Source: Orientallactaga sibirica
Lineage: Eukaryota; Chordata; Mammalia; Rodentia; Dipodidae
Reading direction: 5' to 3'
DNA length: 64,000 nt
NCBI GenBank assembly: GCA_036365145.1
Contig: JAEOAD010000240.1
Coordinates: 2,604,001 to 2,668,000, forward strand
A model generated the notes under the pieces. That model searched no databases. It was not told where the DNA came from and was given only the letters and a program-made list of their open reading frames with translations. The position numbers were made by a program, and so were the translations under genes. The stretch's first letter is position 1; every line of letters begins with the position of its first letter. Below, one piece after another: positions 35,251 to 47,721 of the stretch.

Positions 35251-35759
35251 CAGCTCCTTCTGCAGTCTCATCCAAGGCAAGTCCCTTAGCTTCTCTAATA
35301 TTCGGCTTCCTTATGAATTCTACTATCAACCTCATGGGACATGCTAAGCATGACTAGTCCTATTACTCAGCTTTACATTCAATTTGCCTCATCACAGCAA
35401 CTTCCAGGCATTAACAATGCACTCATGGCCCTCTCAATCTTAACTCTCTCCTTCAGTCAATTAGTTTTATCCTAGCTTCCTTTCTTCTTGCAGTTTCTAA
35501 CTGTATAGTACCCAAAGTATCCTCTATCAAAGCTCCTTAGCATTCTTAAAACCCAATCCTTTTATTATACTTATCAGGCAAAATTCAAGTTCTGTATTAA
35601 TCATACCTGCCTGCTTCTCTCTTCCATATTATGGGCAATGGTTCTCTCTCCACAGGACTGCACAGGACTTTGCAAACATTTGTGTAGTCATTCCCTCCAT
35701 TGAACCATGGTTTGTCTGGTGTAGCCAACAGGATACACCAAAGGTGATGATGATATCTC

Positions 35760-36105
35760 ACTCTATGCTTATGTTATTAATTAAGTATAGTTTCCAGTTT
35801 GCCTCCCAACTCCCCCACCCATATCATTTGATGATAGAGAGACTCATGTCTCTTTATTAAAATGTTATATTAAAATGTCTTACTGTCATCTATATAAGTA
35901 AACTCATGTGGAAGAAACTCTAGTCCAGTCACATCTTCAGGGACGAGAGCAAGCCCTGGCTAACTTACTAAGAAGCCTTGAGCCAGAACTACTCAGCCAA
36001 GTGACATCTGTGAAATGAACTGCAGAAACTGTGACAATGTTTGTTGCTTTAAGCTGTTAAATTTAGTGGGAAGTAATTTATTATCCAGCAATAGATAACA
36101 AATGC
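35760..36105 (+). mobile_element. Old MLT1-type MaLR LTR
   Basis: The end block (TTTAAGCTGTTAAATTTAGT, then CCAGCAATAGATAACAAATG) is the well-known MLT1 3' end. The 5' half is too eroded to bound precisely. Confidence 0.55.
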
Positions 36106-36819
36106 ATAGCTTTTCTTTATTTCTACTTTAAATCCTATTAATATTCATCTAGTCACACCTTCCCTTAGTAATCAAATATTTAAGTACTTAGTATGTGACA
36201 GAGACTTGTTAATTTCAACCTTCCCCTTCAACAAATTGTCAGGAAGTCCTGACACATTAATTTCCAAAATGTTCCTCAAATTTCTTCTTTCTAATTTAAC
36301 ACCACCACCCTAATTTCTCACCAATACCATTACCAGAGCCTTCCAATTAGTTTCCTTGATTCCCTTGTATCATTAAGAGATCTGTTTAGACACAGAGAAG
36401 CAATAATGCATGAGGGTGAAGGAAAGAGGCCAAGGACACTGTTCTCTTAGGGAAAGAGTAAAACTCAGTATCTTTGCAGACATATAACTTAAGGATGATA
36501 ATTCTGCTCATTTCAGTAAAGAGAAGGCAAATTCTCTTACTCAACATGTAGAGAAAGCAGAGTGGACAAAATGTCCAATCCAGATACAGCAGTGTCACTT
36601 AATGCTACAAGACTAAGTGACCAGATAAAACTTGATGACATGATTTTGTTGTAAGCCAAAAATCCCTTGCATTACTCTAATAATTAACTAAAAAGTTAGT
36701 GGTTACATGCAATGCAAATTTACCAATCTTACAATTTTGACAGTCAGACGTCTGAAAGAGTTTTACTAGGGAAAAATATGGAGGATAGTGAGGGTTGTTG
36801 CCATTTCAATTTTCTTTTT

Positions 36820-37039
36820 TTAAAATATTTTATTTGTATTTATTTATTTTGAGAGAGAGACAAAAAGAGGCAGACAGAGATATAGAGAGAGTGGGCACAC
36901 CAGGGCTCTAGCCACTGCAAATGATTTCCAGATGCATGGCCACCATGTGCATCTGGCTTACGTGGGTACTGGGGAATCAAACCTGGGTCCTTAGGCTTCA
37001 CAGACAGGTGCCTTAACCATTAAACCATCTCTCCAGCCC
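36820..37039 (-). mobile_element. B2-like SINE
   Basis: Antisense copy ending CCATTAAACCATCTCTCCAG. Confidence 0.92.
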
Positions 37040-38061
37040 GCCTTTTCCATCTTCTAAAAGCCACCTAAATACTGTGGCTTGTGCACCCCTCTGAACTTCA
37101 AAGACAGCAATAAATGGTCAATATTCTTCATCTCATCACTCCAACAGTGCCTTTTCTGCCTCCTCCTTTCACTGAAAAGATTATTATGATTTAGTCCCCA
37201 TCAAATAACAAAGAATAATTATGTAAATGTAAGGTCACGTGTTCACAGATGTCAGAGAGTAAGATGTGGACGTCTTTTGGGGAAGGGGACAGGATCTCAT
37301 CTAGTTTTGCCCCATACTTATGATTGTAGGGTGGGCCCGGTGATTGGCAACTCACACAACTGATGAAGCCTCCTGCCTCCACAATCACTTCCACCCCTCT
37401 CACCAGAGTGTTTAGAGAAATAACAAAAGTGACAGTCACATGCAAGCAAGGGTGTTTAGGGTGGTAATGAAGAAGAGTCACAGTCACACAGGCTGTGACA
37501 ACAGCTAACAAGTCAAAGGGGGGAGGCTAAGTAAAGAGCATATGCAAAATTCTGCCTCTGCTTTTAGATATAGTCCATTCTCTTTATTCATGGGCTTGGT
37601 ATTTGCAAATTTACCTACTTGCTAAAATGTGAACATAACCCCAAATCTAACACTCATGGTATCCTAGATAAGCTTAATTCAAACATGAATTACAGTCTTA
37701 TTGACTATAAATTCAGTGATAATGAATTAACAATGTAACACTATACATTAAACAAAGTGGTTTAAGCAGAAACACACAGAAAACAAGGTGTTGATTTGTT
37801 GATGAGCATATCGTGACCAGGGGCCGTCAAGAACCTAACCCTGTATTTTCCCACAGAACATGGAGCATAGCTACTTTGAATAATAAGAAATGATTATTTT
37901 CTTTACTGCTCAGTCTTTGCATTTGATAGCTGTGGTCCCTAATAATGCAAAACGTATCTCCATCAGAAAAGCGAACACAGGCAAAGCACACTTTTTAGAA
38001 ACAATGTCAGCAAAATGCTGAACCCAACGTGAGGGCAGGGGCAAGTGCACAAACTTGACAT
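37040..38061. other. Intron 1 stretch with no recognised element
   Basis: Moderately GC-balanced, unique-looking sequence. A 106-codon minus-strand frame at 37191-37511 matches nothing I know. Confidence 0.5.
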
Positions 38062-38228
38062 TTATCGACTGCCTCTCTCCTACATAAATTATCTCAGTTG
38101 ACCTTTACAGTAACTGTGTGGTAGGCTATGTTATTGTCACTATTTACAGTGAGGCTCTGAGAGGTGAAAACATTTACCAAAGGAGCAATACTTAGGAGGT
38201 GGTGAAAAGATTCAAATAGACTCGGATC
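38062..38228 (-). repeat. MIR
   Basis: GTTGACCTTTACAGTAACTG and TTTACAGTGAGGCTCTGAGA are antisense MIR core text; very old mammalian SINE. Confidence 0.7.
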
Positions 38229-38603
38229 AAACCACAGGCACTACTTGTCTTTCCCATGGGCTCTGACACTCTGGCCCTCTGGCCCACTAGGGGAAACCCA
38301 GACCTCACAGACATGCCTTAATTCCTAGGCTAAGGAGATTAGAATTTCCTTTAACCCCTCTACTCTGGCAAAATATACTCCATTGATTTGTGACCAGAGA
38401 GTGGACGAACTGAGGCATCAGAGGCTTATGAAGAAAGTACCTATGACACTAGTATTGTTTCCTGAAAGCACAAATGAAATTTCTACCCAAAAAGTTTAGG
38501 ATTTATCAGAACTAATCTTTTGATAAATGTTATAACATATAATTAGCATATTCCTATTATGGTTTTTTGTTTTTTTTTTTGTCTACTTAAAACCAGAAAA
38601 GTT

Positions 38604-38796
38604 GGCTGGAGCGGTGGCTTAGAGGTTAAGGCACTTGCCTACAAAGCCAAAGGACCCAGATTCAATTTCCCAGTACCCATATAAGCCAGATGCACATGGT
38701 GGTACATGCATCTGGAGTTTGTTTGCAATGGCGTGTGCCCATTCTCTCTCCTGCCTCTTACTCTCTCAAAGAAATAAATTTTAAAAAGATTTTTTT
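38604..38796 (+). mobile_element. B2-like SINE
   Basis: Complete copy with GGCTGGAGCGGTGGCTTAGA head; a second, different copy follows directly. Confidence 0.9.
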
Positions 38797-38815
38797 TAAA
38801 AAAATCATAAAAGCA

Positions 38816-39062
38816 GGGCTGGAGAGATGGCTTAGTGGTTAACGCGCTTGCCTCCTAAGCCTAAGAACACCGGTTCCAATCTCCCGGTCCCACATTTAGC
38901 CAGATGCAAAGTGATGCAAGGGCGCAATGCCGTACTTGACCACAAGGGGGTGTACACGTCTAGATTTCGTTCACAGCAACTGAGAGGCTGCTGGGGCGCC
39001 CATCTCCATCTGTCTTCCTCTCCCTCTCTCTGTCTCTCTCTGTGTCTCTCTCAAAAAAAAAA
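38816..39062 (+). mobile_element. B2-like SINE, long subfamily
   Basis: Contains GTGATGCAAGGGCGCAATGC and CACAGCAACTGAGAGGCTGC, markers of the long form. Confidence 0.9.
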
Positions 39063-39537
39063 TCATAAAAGCATATTGTCCAAAATGAAATAATAAATGA
39101 ACCAAAACAAGTAGTTATCAAAGCCAACTTCATGTGTTTTGTGAACTAGGCATTCAACAAATATTCTAGACACAAGAATTTATGCACTCTATTTCAGTCT
39201 TGTCTGTCATCTTTTATTACTGAGGAGACCATTAAACATACTCAAACATACAACTGCCTCCCAAAATACATGTACTTTGTTTATATAATGTTTTACTAGG
39301 TAAAACATCTAAGAATAAAAATGCTATGCTGAATTTTGGTCATGAAATGTTTTCTGAAGGGGGAAAAAGATGCTGCAATGACTATGCTTATAACAAGATG
39401 GCAAATGCAAATATTGTCTAAACATCCCTAACTAAAAAAGCTAAAATGCTGCAAAATCTAATTCTGCGTACAGTACCTAACAGGTGACAGTCAAAATACA
39501 GATGCACCAAAAATACTGTTTAAAAGATGCCATTAGA

Positions 39538-39723
39538 GCTGGGGAGATGGCTGAGCAGTTAAAGATACTTGCTAGTAAAGCCTAACATTACCTGATTCAA
39601 TTCCCCAGTACCCATATAAAGCCAGATGCACAAAGTGGCACATGTATCTGGAGTCTGTTTGCAGTGGCAAGAGGCCATGGTGTGCCCATTCTCTCACCAT
39701 CTCCTTGCAAATAAATAAGTAAA
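39538..39723 (+). mobile_element. B2-like SINE, plus member of an inverted pair
   Basis: Flanks CCATTAGA before and again at about 40002 after the inserted minus copy support one older insertion. Confidence 0.85.
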
Positions 39724-39732
39724 ATCTTTTAT

Positions 39733-39977
39733 TTTTATTTATTTATTTTTTGGAGAGAGAGACAGACAGAGAGGGAGAGGGAGACAGAGAATGGGCGCGC
39801 CAGCAGTCTCTCAGCTGCTGTGAACGAAATCCAGGTGTGTGCACCCCCTTGTGGTCAAGTGCGGCACTGCGCCCTTGCATCATTTTGCATTTGGCTAAAC
39901 GTGGGACCTGGAGATTGGAACCCAGTTCGTAGGCTTAACAGGCACGCGCCTTAACCGCTAATCCATCTCTCCAGCCC
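39733..39977 (-). mobile_element. B2-like SINE, long form, in the tail of the plus copy
   Basis: TAAAATCTTTT on both sides shows insertion into the A tail of the 39538 copy. It carries the long-form block GCGGCACTGCGCCCTTGCAT. Confidence 0.9.
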
Positions 39978-40351
39978 AATAAAATCTTTTTTAAAGTTAC
40001 CATTAGAATATATGCAAAAGTGTTTGAAATACAAATAGAGATGTTGAATCCCATCCCCAAGATACATCATTATATAGATGCAAATATTCCAAAATATAAA
40101 AAAATTCAAACTGGAACATTTCTGGTCCCCAGCATTTCAGATATGGGATACTCACACATGGGCATACATTCTCCACAATAAACTATATCTGCTCAACTGA
40201 AAAGGCCAATGTTTAGAATTTGCACATTAAAACTCTGTACTTCACTGTGTAAGTAAAGGAGATGACCAAGCAAGTAGAAAGGGAATTATCAGTTTATTTG
40301 AGCACTTACTGGTTGGTCTAATAGGATTAGTATGATTTTAAATTATATACT

Positions 40352-40553
40352 TTTTACTTATTTATTTATTTATTAGAGACAGAGGGGAAAGAGAGGGGGA
40401 AAATGGGCACGCCAGGGCCTCTAGCCACTGCAAATGAACTCCAGACGCATGTGCCACTATGTGCATCTGGCTTACGTGGGACCTGGAGAATCGAACCAGA
40501 GTCCCTAGGCTTCGCAGCCATGCACCTTAACCGCTAAGCCATTACTCCAGCCC
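40352..40553 (-). mobile_element. B2-like SINE
   Basis: Antisense copy with CGCTAAGCCATTACTCCAGC head end. Confidence 0.92.
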
Positions 40554-41344
40554 CAGAGTAGTATGGTTTTATATGCATAGTCTATTGCTCTGGAAGCAGC
40601 AAAAACTTTAAAAGGAAGCATATTATAAGGTGGAAAATTATTCATCTCCAGGTAAGTTCCAGTTAACTAAAACAACTTACTCCCAATATTTAGAATAGGA
40701 AATTATTGTGATTTTTTTACTAAAATTATCAATTGTATTGATAATCTCAATATTATCAATATAATATATGGACAAGATGTTTTCCTTTCAAGCATTCTCA
40801 TACTTCAATACAGAAACGGTACATATTAAGTAAGGAAGTATAGACGAGCAACTTAAAAGTCACTAGAAATACGATGTCTTTCCATGAAGTGACACATAGT
40901 AGCTGACTCTGCAATGTCTAAATCCTACATGTCACTACTGATCACTGACTCTTGCTTTCCCATCCCCTACAGGTATGTCAGTAGTTTGAGGTTCCACTTA
41001 CGTGGCAAAGTGACAGTAGTAAGAGAAATAGGACAAAAAAAAAAAAAGTAAAGATTCAGACTTCACCACTGCTTAGTCATTTCTGTTAAAATTTTGGCTG
41101 GAAAAAAAGATGTAATCATTAATTGACATAGGCTTCAGGTCTACAGATGATGACTGCTCACTAACGTACTTCAATAATAACTAAGAATAAAATATTTTCT
41201 AAGATATTTTCTTTGGTCTCAAATGTGAAGTATATGGACATACTAATTACTACTGGCTATTACCAACTTACAGAGGTTGATAATTCCCAAATTCAATGTA
41301 AGACATTAATATATTGGTAGCCAGAGATTATGTTCCAGGACAGT
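40554..41344. other. Intron 1 stretch with a small perfect hairpin
   Basis: ATTATCAAT, loop TGT, ATTGATAAT at about 40725-40745. Otherwise nothing recognised. Confidence 0.5.
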
Positions 41345-41820
41345 TTGGCTATCTCTAATCAGAATGGCTGTTATCAAGAAAACTGACAACAAATACTGGC
41401 TAGAATGCAGGGAAAGAAGAACCCTTACTCACTGCTAGTAGGAGTGCAAACTAGTATAGTCATTATGGAAATCAGTATGGAGGGAAGCTCAAAAACACTA
41501 GAAATAGAGGGCTAGAGAGATTGCTTAGGGGTTAGGGCACTTACCTGCAAAGCCAAACGACCCATGATCCATTCCCTAGGACCCACATAAGCCAGATGTA
41601 CAAGGTGGTGCATGTGTCTGGAGTTCGTCTGCAGTGGCTAGAAGCCCTGGAATGCCCATTCATTCTCATTCTCTCAAATAAGTTAATAAAACATAAAAAA
41701 ATAGAAATAAAACTCCCATATGATCCATGTCCAAATAAGCGGATGGATGTTGGGGGGAGAGGGGGAGCTTTGGAGACAGAGGAATGTTGGGGAGAGGAAT
41801 AAGAATGAAAATCAACTAAA
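41345..41820 (+). mobile_element. L1 ORF2 fragment split by a SINE
   Basis: AGAATGGCTGTTATCAAGAA and TATGGAAATCAGTATGGAGG are diagnostic late ORF2 runs. The text resumes after the SINE with AATAAAACTCCCATATGATC. Confidence 0.65.
41509..41699 (+). mobile_element. B2-like SINE inside L1
   Basis: GGGCTAGAGAGATTGCTTAG head; AGAAATA repeats on both sides. Confidence 0.9.
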
Positions 41821-41904
41821 ACAAATTGTACATGAAAATACCACAGAGAATGATACCTAGATTTCTGCATGTTAACTAAAAGAATTAAATTAAGAAAAAG
41901 AAAG

Positions 41905-42330
41905 TAAGAGCTTAGTGGGTAAAGTGCTTGCCATGTAAACATGTTCAGATCCCCAACAACCAAGCGTGGCAGCACACACCTGGAACACCAGTGCTGGCGA
42001 AGAAGAGGCAGGAGGATCCCTAGGGCTTGATGGCTACTTAGTCTAGCCAAGTCGGTAAACTGCAAGTTCAGTGAAACACCCAGTCACAAAAAATAAGGTG
42101 GGAGCCGGGCAGGCATGGTGGCTCACACCTTTAATCCCAGCACTCAGGAAGCAGAGGTAGGAGGATCGCTGTGAGTTCGAGGCCATCCTAAGAATACATA
42201 GTTAATTCCAGGTCAGCCTGGGCCCAAGTGAGACCCTTCCTTGAAAAAACCAAAAATAAAATAAAATAAGGTGGACAGTAACTGAACAAAACACCTGACA
42301 TTAAGCTCTGGATTTAACATATACACATGC
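41905..42330 (+). mobile_element. B3-like SINE split by a B1
   Basis: Head TAGTGGGTAAAGTGCTTGCC, body AGGAGGATCCCTAGGGCTTG and CAAAAAATAAGGTGG; after the B1 it resumes GTGGACAGTAACTGAACAAA. Sense version of the repeats at 12195 and 24683. Confidence 0.65.
42102..42262 (+). mobile_element. B1 SINE inside a B3-like SINE
   Basis: Flanked by AAAATAAGGTGG (42090-42101 and 42263-42274). Confidence 0.93.
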
Positions 42331-42779
42331 TCACACACACCCACAAAAACATGTACATGACATGTACATGCATGCACACATCAAAAAGAGCAGTCAAAAG
42401 AAAAACATTTAAAATAATTACAGTAGTCACATTCACACCAAGCATTGCAGTTTCTAAACCAATTCAATTAAAAATTTTATGTAAGTCTGGAATGACTAAA
42501 GCTGTTAATAAAAACATGAAAATATTATGACATCTAATACAGAGAAAGAGGGCTATGATACAAAGTTACCACACCACAGTTACAAAATGTACAATCTATA
42601 AACCCTGAAAATTTGTATAGTGTTTGTGAGAGATGCATTGGTTTCAATAGTATCAAAAATCTGGCTCAGATGGTTTATACAAAATACAGTTCCAGCAAGG
42701 AAGTGGTAGCTGTGTCCTCTTACTGAACATTAGGTAGAAGATACAGAGAAAGGAGGCCAGCTACTGTATCTGTTTCTCC

Positions 42780-42842
42780 TAAAGCAATTTGGAGACCTGG
42801 GTTCAAATTCAGGTTCTGCCAGTGTCCTATAAATGAGAGGAC
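42780..42842 (+). repeat. MIR fragment
   Basis: GAGACCTGGGTTCAAATTCA then GGTTCTGCCA is MIR head text. Confidence 0.6.
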
Positions 42843-42875
42843 GAAGGTGGTTAAAATCTAAATTTCTTTTTTCTT

Positions 42876-43067
42876 TTTAAATTTATTTTATTTTTATTGT
42901 AGAGAAAGAGAGAGAAAATGGGTGCATAGGGCCTTCAGCTGCTGCAAACTAACTCCAGATGGATATGCCATCTTGTACAGTTGGCTTACACAGGTCCTAG
43001 GGAACGGAACCTAGGTCTTCTGGCTTTGTAGGCAAGCGCCTTAACTGCTAAGCCATCTCTCCAGCCC
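42876..43067 (-). mobile_element. B2-like SINE
   Basis: Antisense copy ending CTGCTAAGCCATCTCTCCAG. Confidence 0.9.
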
Positions 43068-43154
43068 ACAACCTAAATTTCTATCTAGAGTGTCTTTTAA
43101 CTATCAAGGCAGTTTTTTAAAAGGTTTTGGGATAATTAATAGGATATCATTTTT

Positions 43155-43418
43155 TATTGTTTTTTTAATTTGTTTTTTATTTTTGGAGAGAGACACAGAG
43201 AGAGACAGAGAGAGGGAGAGGGAGACAGATAATGGGCGCGCCAGCAGTCTCTCAGCTGCTGTGAACGAAATCCAGATGTGTGCGCCCCTTGTGGGCAAGT
43301 GCGGCACTGCGCCCTTGCATCACTTTGCATCTGCCTAAACGTGGGACCTGGAGATTGGAACCCGGTTCTTAGGCTTAGCAGGCAGGCGCCTTAACCGCTA
43401 AGCCATCTCTCCAGCCCT
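43155..43418 (-). mobile_element. B2-like SINE, long subfamily
   Basis: Long-form block GCGGCACTGCGCCCTTGCAT and CGTGGGACCTGGAGATTGGA. Very close to the copy at 39733. Confidence 0.92.
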
Positions 43419-43424
43419 TATTGT

Positions 43425-43572
43425 TTGTTTTTTAAACAGGGTCTTACTATGTAGCCCACACTGATCTATAACTTTCTATGTAACCAAGGCTGCCTCAAAC
43501 TCAAAATGATCTTCCTGTCTCAGCATCCCAAGTGCTGGAGTTACAGGGACACACCACCACAACCAACTGGAT
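43425..43572 (-). mobile_element. Old B1-type SINE
   Basis: Antisense GGGTCTTACTATGTAGCCCA and CCCAAGTGCTGGAGTTACAG. Confidence 0.7.
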
Positions 43573-43850
43573 AGCATGCTTTTGTGTGCATCAGTAAAAT
43601 TCTAGAAATGAATCCAAAACACTCAATTAGTACTAAACAATTATATGCAGGCTACTACACAAGACTACAGAGAAACTCAGGAAAGAGGAAAATGCCACGT
43701 CTGCATGTACAGTGCTAAACTGAACCACAGTGACGTGGTGCCACAGGCCACTTACAACCTCTAGCTTAGCAACCCAAGTCAGATGCAAAGCTGAGCACTA
43801 TTATGTAAACATATCTAAGGTAATTCAAACAAACCAGTACTGAAACAACT

Positions 43851-44009
43851 TTTTTTTTTTTTTTTTTCGTTTTTCGAGGTAGGGTTTCACTCTAGTACAG
43901 GCTGACCTGGAATTAACTATGTAGTCTCAGTGTGGCCTCAAACTCATGGCGATCCTCCTAAGTGCCTCCCAAGTACTGGGATTAAAGGCATGCGCCACAA
44001 CACCAGGCT
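43851..44009 (-). mobile_element. B1 SINE
   Basis: T run, then GAGGTAGGGTTTCACTCTAG and CTGGGATTAAAGGCATGCGC. Confidence 0.9.
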
Positions 44010-44010
44010 C

Positions 44011-44222
44011 TTTTTCTTTTTTATTTATGAGTAAGAGAATTGGTGTGTGAGGGCCTTAGCCACTACAAATGAACTCCAGATGTGTGTGCCACCTTGTGTG
44101 TATGTGCCAACTCGTACACATACATCACCTTGTACATCTGGCTTACATGGGTTCTGAGGGTTGAACCTCAGTCCTTGGGCTTCGCAGACAAATGCCCTAA
44201 CCATTAAGCCATCTCTCCAGCC
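44011..44222 (-). mobile_element. B2-like SINE directly beside the B1
   Basis: Antisense copy ending ATTAAGCCATCTCTCCAGCC, with an internal GTGTGTATGTGCCAACTCGT expansion. Confidence 0.88.
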
Positions 44223-44459
44223 TGTGAAATACCAATGTTATTTAATGAAAACAGGACTGTTTGAAAATTTCCCTGATTTTGGTATTATATAAATACTTTC
44301 TGGCATGTGATACAGTAAACACAGAGTTAGTATTAAATGACTGATTAGAAGATTAAAAATATTTGCTATAAAACCAGCACATCAATTAAAATGTGAAATG
44401 GTAATTATATTTTAGACAGAGTACTTGGTATTTTTGTTTTTACATCAAAATGTAAGTAG

Positions 44460-44505
44460 ATCTGAGGATATAGCTCACTTGGTAAGGTGCTTGCCTAGCA
44501 CTTTC
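44460..44505 (+). repeat. ID-type head fragment
   Basis: GATATAGCTCACTTGGTAAG then GTGCTTGCCTAGCAC. Confidence 0.5.
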
Positions 44506-45501
44506 TCTACTGTACACCAAAATTCCTTATATTATTCCATATATTTCATTAACTTAGTTGTATTCTATGCAGAGCATTTCTCTTAAGGTTAAATGAAATA
44601 AAAGATATGATCTCTGTAGCTGAGAAACTTACAGCCAAATATGGAAGGGGGAAGTATATTCAAGCATTCAAAATTTCCCTTAAGTATTAAATGAGAAATA
44701 CTGAGTATAAGTGTTATAATACTTCAGAGTAAGGAAAGCCAAAATGGGACCAGGGTTGTCAGTGTAATTCCAGGGAGAAGGTCAATAAGCCAGGTACTGA
44801 AAGAGGACTTGTTCATACTAAGCACAAAACCCAAACTTCTTTCTGCTCTTTGGAAATGTATGCCCAAGTACATACTTCTTAAACAGCAAGTGGTAAGTGG
44901 CCTGAGCAGTGTCTAAGTACTACTGACTAAGAAGGCACTGAACATAAAGCCAGCATGACAGGGACCAAAAAGGACGAGAACCAAAGACAACAGGAATAAC
45001 AGCAGGTGGCCAAACAAAAATTTCAAAGGAGAAGGTCTAAAAGAAGGAATGCTAAAATATGTTACCTTCTACCCCAAGGGCTTTGAAGTGATTACAGATT
45101 GCTTCTGGTGATTTCCTTAGGAAAAGCAGGTAAGAGAAGACTGTCTTAAATGGGAAAGGGTAACAGATGCCTATCCCACAATAAGGCCTGTGCAAAGCCT
45201 CTGAGGACCACTTGGAGAGCTTGACCCTAGTAGCTAGCACTGCGAAGAACATCTGACTGACTTGGCACTTGATTCATCCCTGAAAAACCTGTGAACCAGA
45301 GAAGCTAGAAGGACCTGGGGCCAAAAGAGATGGGTGAAGCAAGACCACTGCCAGAGTTCCGTGTAAAGAGTGTTCCCCTTGGACCAGATGTGAATTTTCT
45401 GAGACACAAATCTGTCCAAGAGGCTTACCTGCAGCTTGGCTAGACCTTAACAAAATGAAGATGAAGGTAATGCTGGTCCCAAGAGTCTGAGAAGGGAAAC
45501 A
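44506..45501. other. Intron 1 stretch, possible ancient repeat
   Basis: The text around 44780-45240 (for example CCAGGTACTGAAAGAGGACT) resembles old mammalian-wide repeat sequence, but I cannot name the family. Confidence 0.35.
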
Positions 45502-45506
45502 GCCAC

Positions 45507-45898
45507 TGTTGCAGACAGCTTCAGGTTCGCTGAGATGAACTTCCAGACCGGGCACAGTTATGGAGGAAGGGATATTATTTATTGAAGCTTACAGATCCAG
45601 GGGAAGTTCCATAATGGCAAGAGAAGCGGCCTGCTCTCTACAGGGCCAAGCAGAGAGAGAGAGAAACCAACCAGCCACCACAGCACACAGAGCAAAACTA
45701 CTGCCAAAAGGTCACACAGCACACTTCAGGAACTCCTGCTAGGCACATCTGCATATCTTTACAATGGAATCTCAAACCCACCATTAACACCTTAAGACTG
45801 GCCCCCAGTGACATTGCCTCTAGCAAGGTGATTGCAGATGCAAACTATAACTAATAAAACACTGAATATATTGGGGGACATATATTCAAACTACCACA
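45507..45898 (-). mobile_element. Solo MaLR-type LTR with perfect 5-bp duplication
   Basis: Minus-strand LTR, TGTGGTAGTTTGAATATATG to the AGCTGTCTGCAACA end block, with GGATCTGTAAGCTTCAATAA inside. It is flanked by GCCAC (45502-45506 and 45899-45903), which marks an intact solo LTR. Confidence 0.85.
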
Positions 45899-46074
45899 GC
45901 CACCAACCAGAATCCATTTGCATTTTCATTGTCAAGGAAATTTAAGGTGACAATCTCTAGCAACTGAGGTAGGAGGGGAGGACCTACAACTGAAAGAATG
46001 ACCTAGAAACAACTGCTAAGGCTAAAAAAGCACTAAGCAAGATCACCATGTTGTCTCAGTTTCTTCCTTTTATG

Positions 46075-46330
46075 CTTGTATGTATGTGGTATGCATGCAT
46101 GTGTAAGGACGTGTGTGCCGTGCGTGCATGCGTGCGTAGGTGTGCATGTGGAGGCCAGAAACCACTGTCCTCTTTGTTTCTTACTGAGGCAGGGTCTCTC
46201 CAGAGTTCTCCAATTCAGCTACTCTAGTCTGCCCATGCCCTTGTCTGGAGACTTTTTGCTCCTCTACCATTCATGTCCTACTTCCTCCATCACTGTGGAG
46301 GAAGCAGAAACCAGTCTGGCAAGGCAAAAA
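46075..46330 (-). mobile_element. B3-like SINE-derived repeat
   Basis: GT-rich start with GTGTGCATGTGGAGGCCAGA, then a CTTACTGAGGCAGGGTCTCT block; the 3' part is lost. Confidence 0.55.
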
Positions 46331-47077
46331 AGGAAGAGTAGAAGCACTGAGTCAAACACAAAAAGCGTCAACAAAAACCCTTCCCCAGTTACTGACCCTT
46401 CTTGCAAGAAGCAGGGCCCGAAGGACTGAGAGAGGGCCAGATGCTTCATCCCTACATTTGGCCTGGATAGTTTATGGTTGGCACTGGATGCTTGAATAAT
46501 CCAATTAAGCCTTCCATGGCTTGATGACTAGAGAAGGATTTGTTTTACCTAAGAGCAACCAGAGCAGTCAAGGTACATCCCTGGCAAAGAATACACCAGC
46601 TTCATAAAGTAAATTAAATGGGACCAAAGTAGGGACAAACTGAAAGTGACAACAGTAAGGCGTTTCAGAATTACACCCCACAAGTTCGGTTTTGCTACCT
46701 CCTGGCAGTAAACACAGCGCAAGCACAGAAGCACACAGACGGGGTCTTACAAAAGACCCATTCACCCCCACCTCAGAGAGCTCATTAATAATACCAGAAA
46801 TGTGCTGCTACATGAGAATCTAATTTTGAATTCAGCAATCTAATACTCATTCTTAAAACTTGACATAAATGACCTAAATAGGCTTGACAGCCAGGCAGAG
46901 ACTGTGTTGCTTCCTGCTCTCACACTTAGCAAAGTTCCCCACACACACACACACACAAAAAACATGCTGTAAGAGCTGCTACTCTTCTTACCATGAGCAG
47001 GCTGCTGTCTTAAGAAACAGAATCTAGACAAACATGCATACGGGGAGCCTTGTTCATTGGCTAAAAACATGCTGAAG

Positions 47078-47155
47078 GGCTGGGCAAAGCTAAGTGGTAG
47101 GGTACTTGCTGAGCATTCATAAGGCCCTTGGTTTGATTCCTAGCACCCATGGGGA
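47078..47155 (+). mobile_element. ID-type SINE
   Basis: GGGCTGGGCAAAGCTAAGTG head and TTGATTCCTAGCACCCATGG end. Confidence 0.65.
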
Positions 47156-47476
47156 GATAAACTTTGAGGTTTACCAAATACACCACCATAATGTAGCTAA
47201 CTCATCCTTACCCTTCTGAGCCAGTGATATGTCTGAAACTCACCTTTCCAAACCATTCCACAGTAAGAGAGAACTAGAGTCCTTGACACTGATATTCCAG
47301 TAGGAGACCTGCTATATACATTTTCACAGAGCTCAGCAGAAACCTCAATACTCACACAGTACCACAGAATGCTACTAAAAGAATGGTGCTGGTCATGGTG
47401 GTGCATAACTGTAAACCCAGCACTAGGATGGCTGAGGCAGAAACATTGTTACTTTGAGGCCAGAACTTATAAAGGA

Positions 47477-47645
47477 AATTTTTGTTTATTTGTTTGTTTT
47501 GCCAAGGTAGGGTCTCACTCTAGCCCCAGCTGACCTGGAATTCATTATGTAGTCTCAGGCTGGCTTAGAACTCACTGTAATCCTCCTACCTCTGCCTCCG
47601 AAGTGGAATGCTGGGATTAAAGGTGTGCATCACCACACCTGGCTT
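47477..47645 (-). mobile_element. B1 SINE
   Basis: GCCAAGGTAGGGTCTCACTC and TGCTGGGATTAAAGGTGTGC on the plus strand. Confidence 0.9.
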
Positions 47646-47721
47646 AAAGGAATATTTTTAATGCATTACCCATACTACTAATATTTTGTGGGTATATAAT
47701 AAATATTTTCAGTAACAGCCT

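Noticed and set aside
37191..37511. Minus-strand open frame of 106 codons
   Set aside because: No recognisable family, no coding-like composition and no matching exon structure; length is within chance.
41541..42065. Minus-strand open frame of 174 codons
   Set aside because: It runs through L1, a SINE and a B3-like repeat and ends at their edges; no gene-like splice or domain signal.
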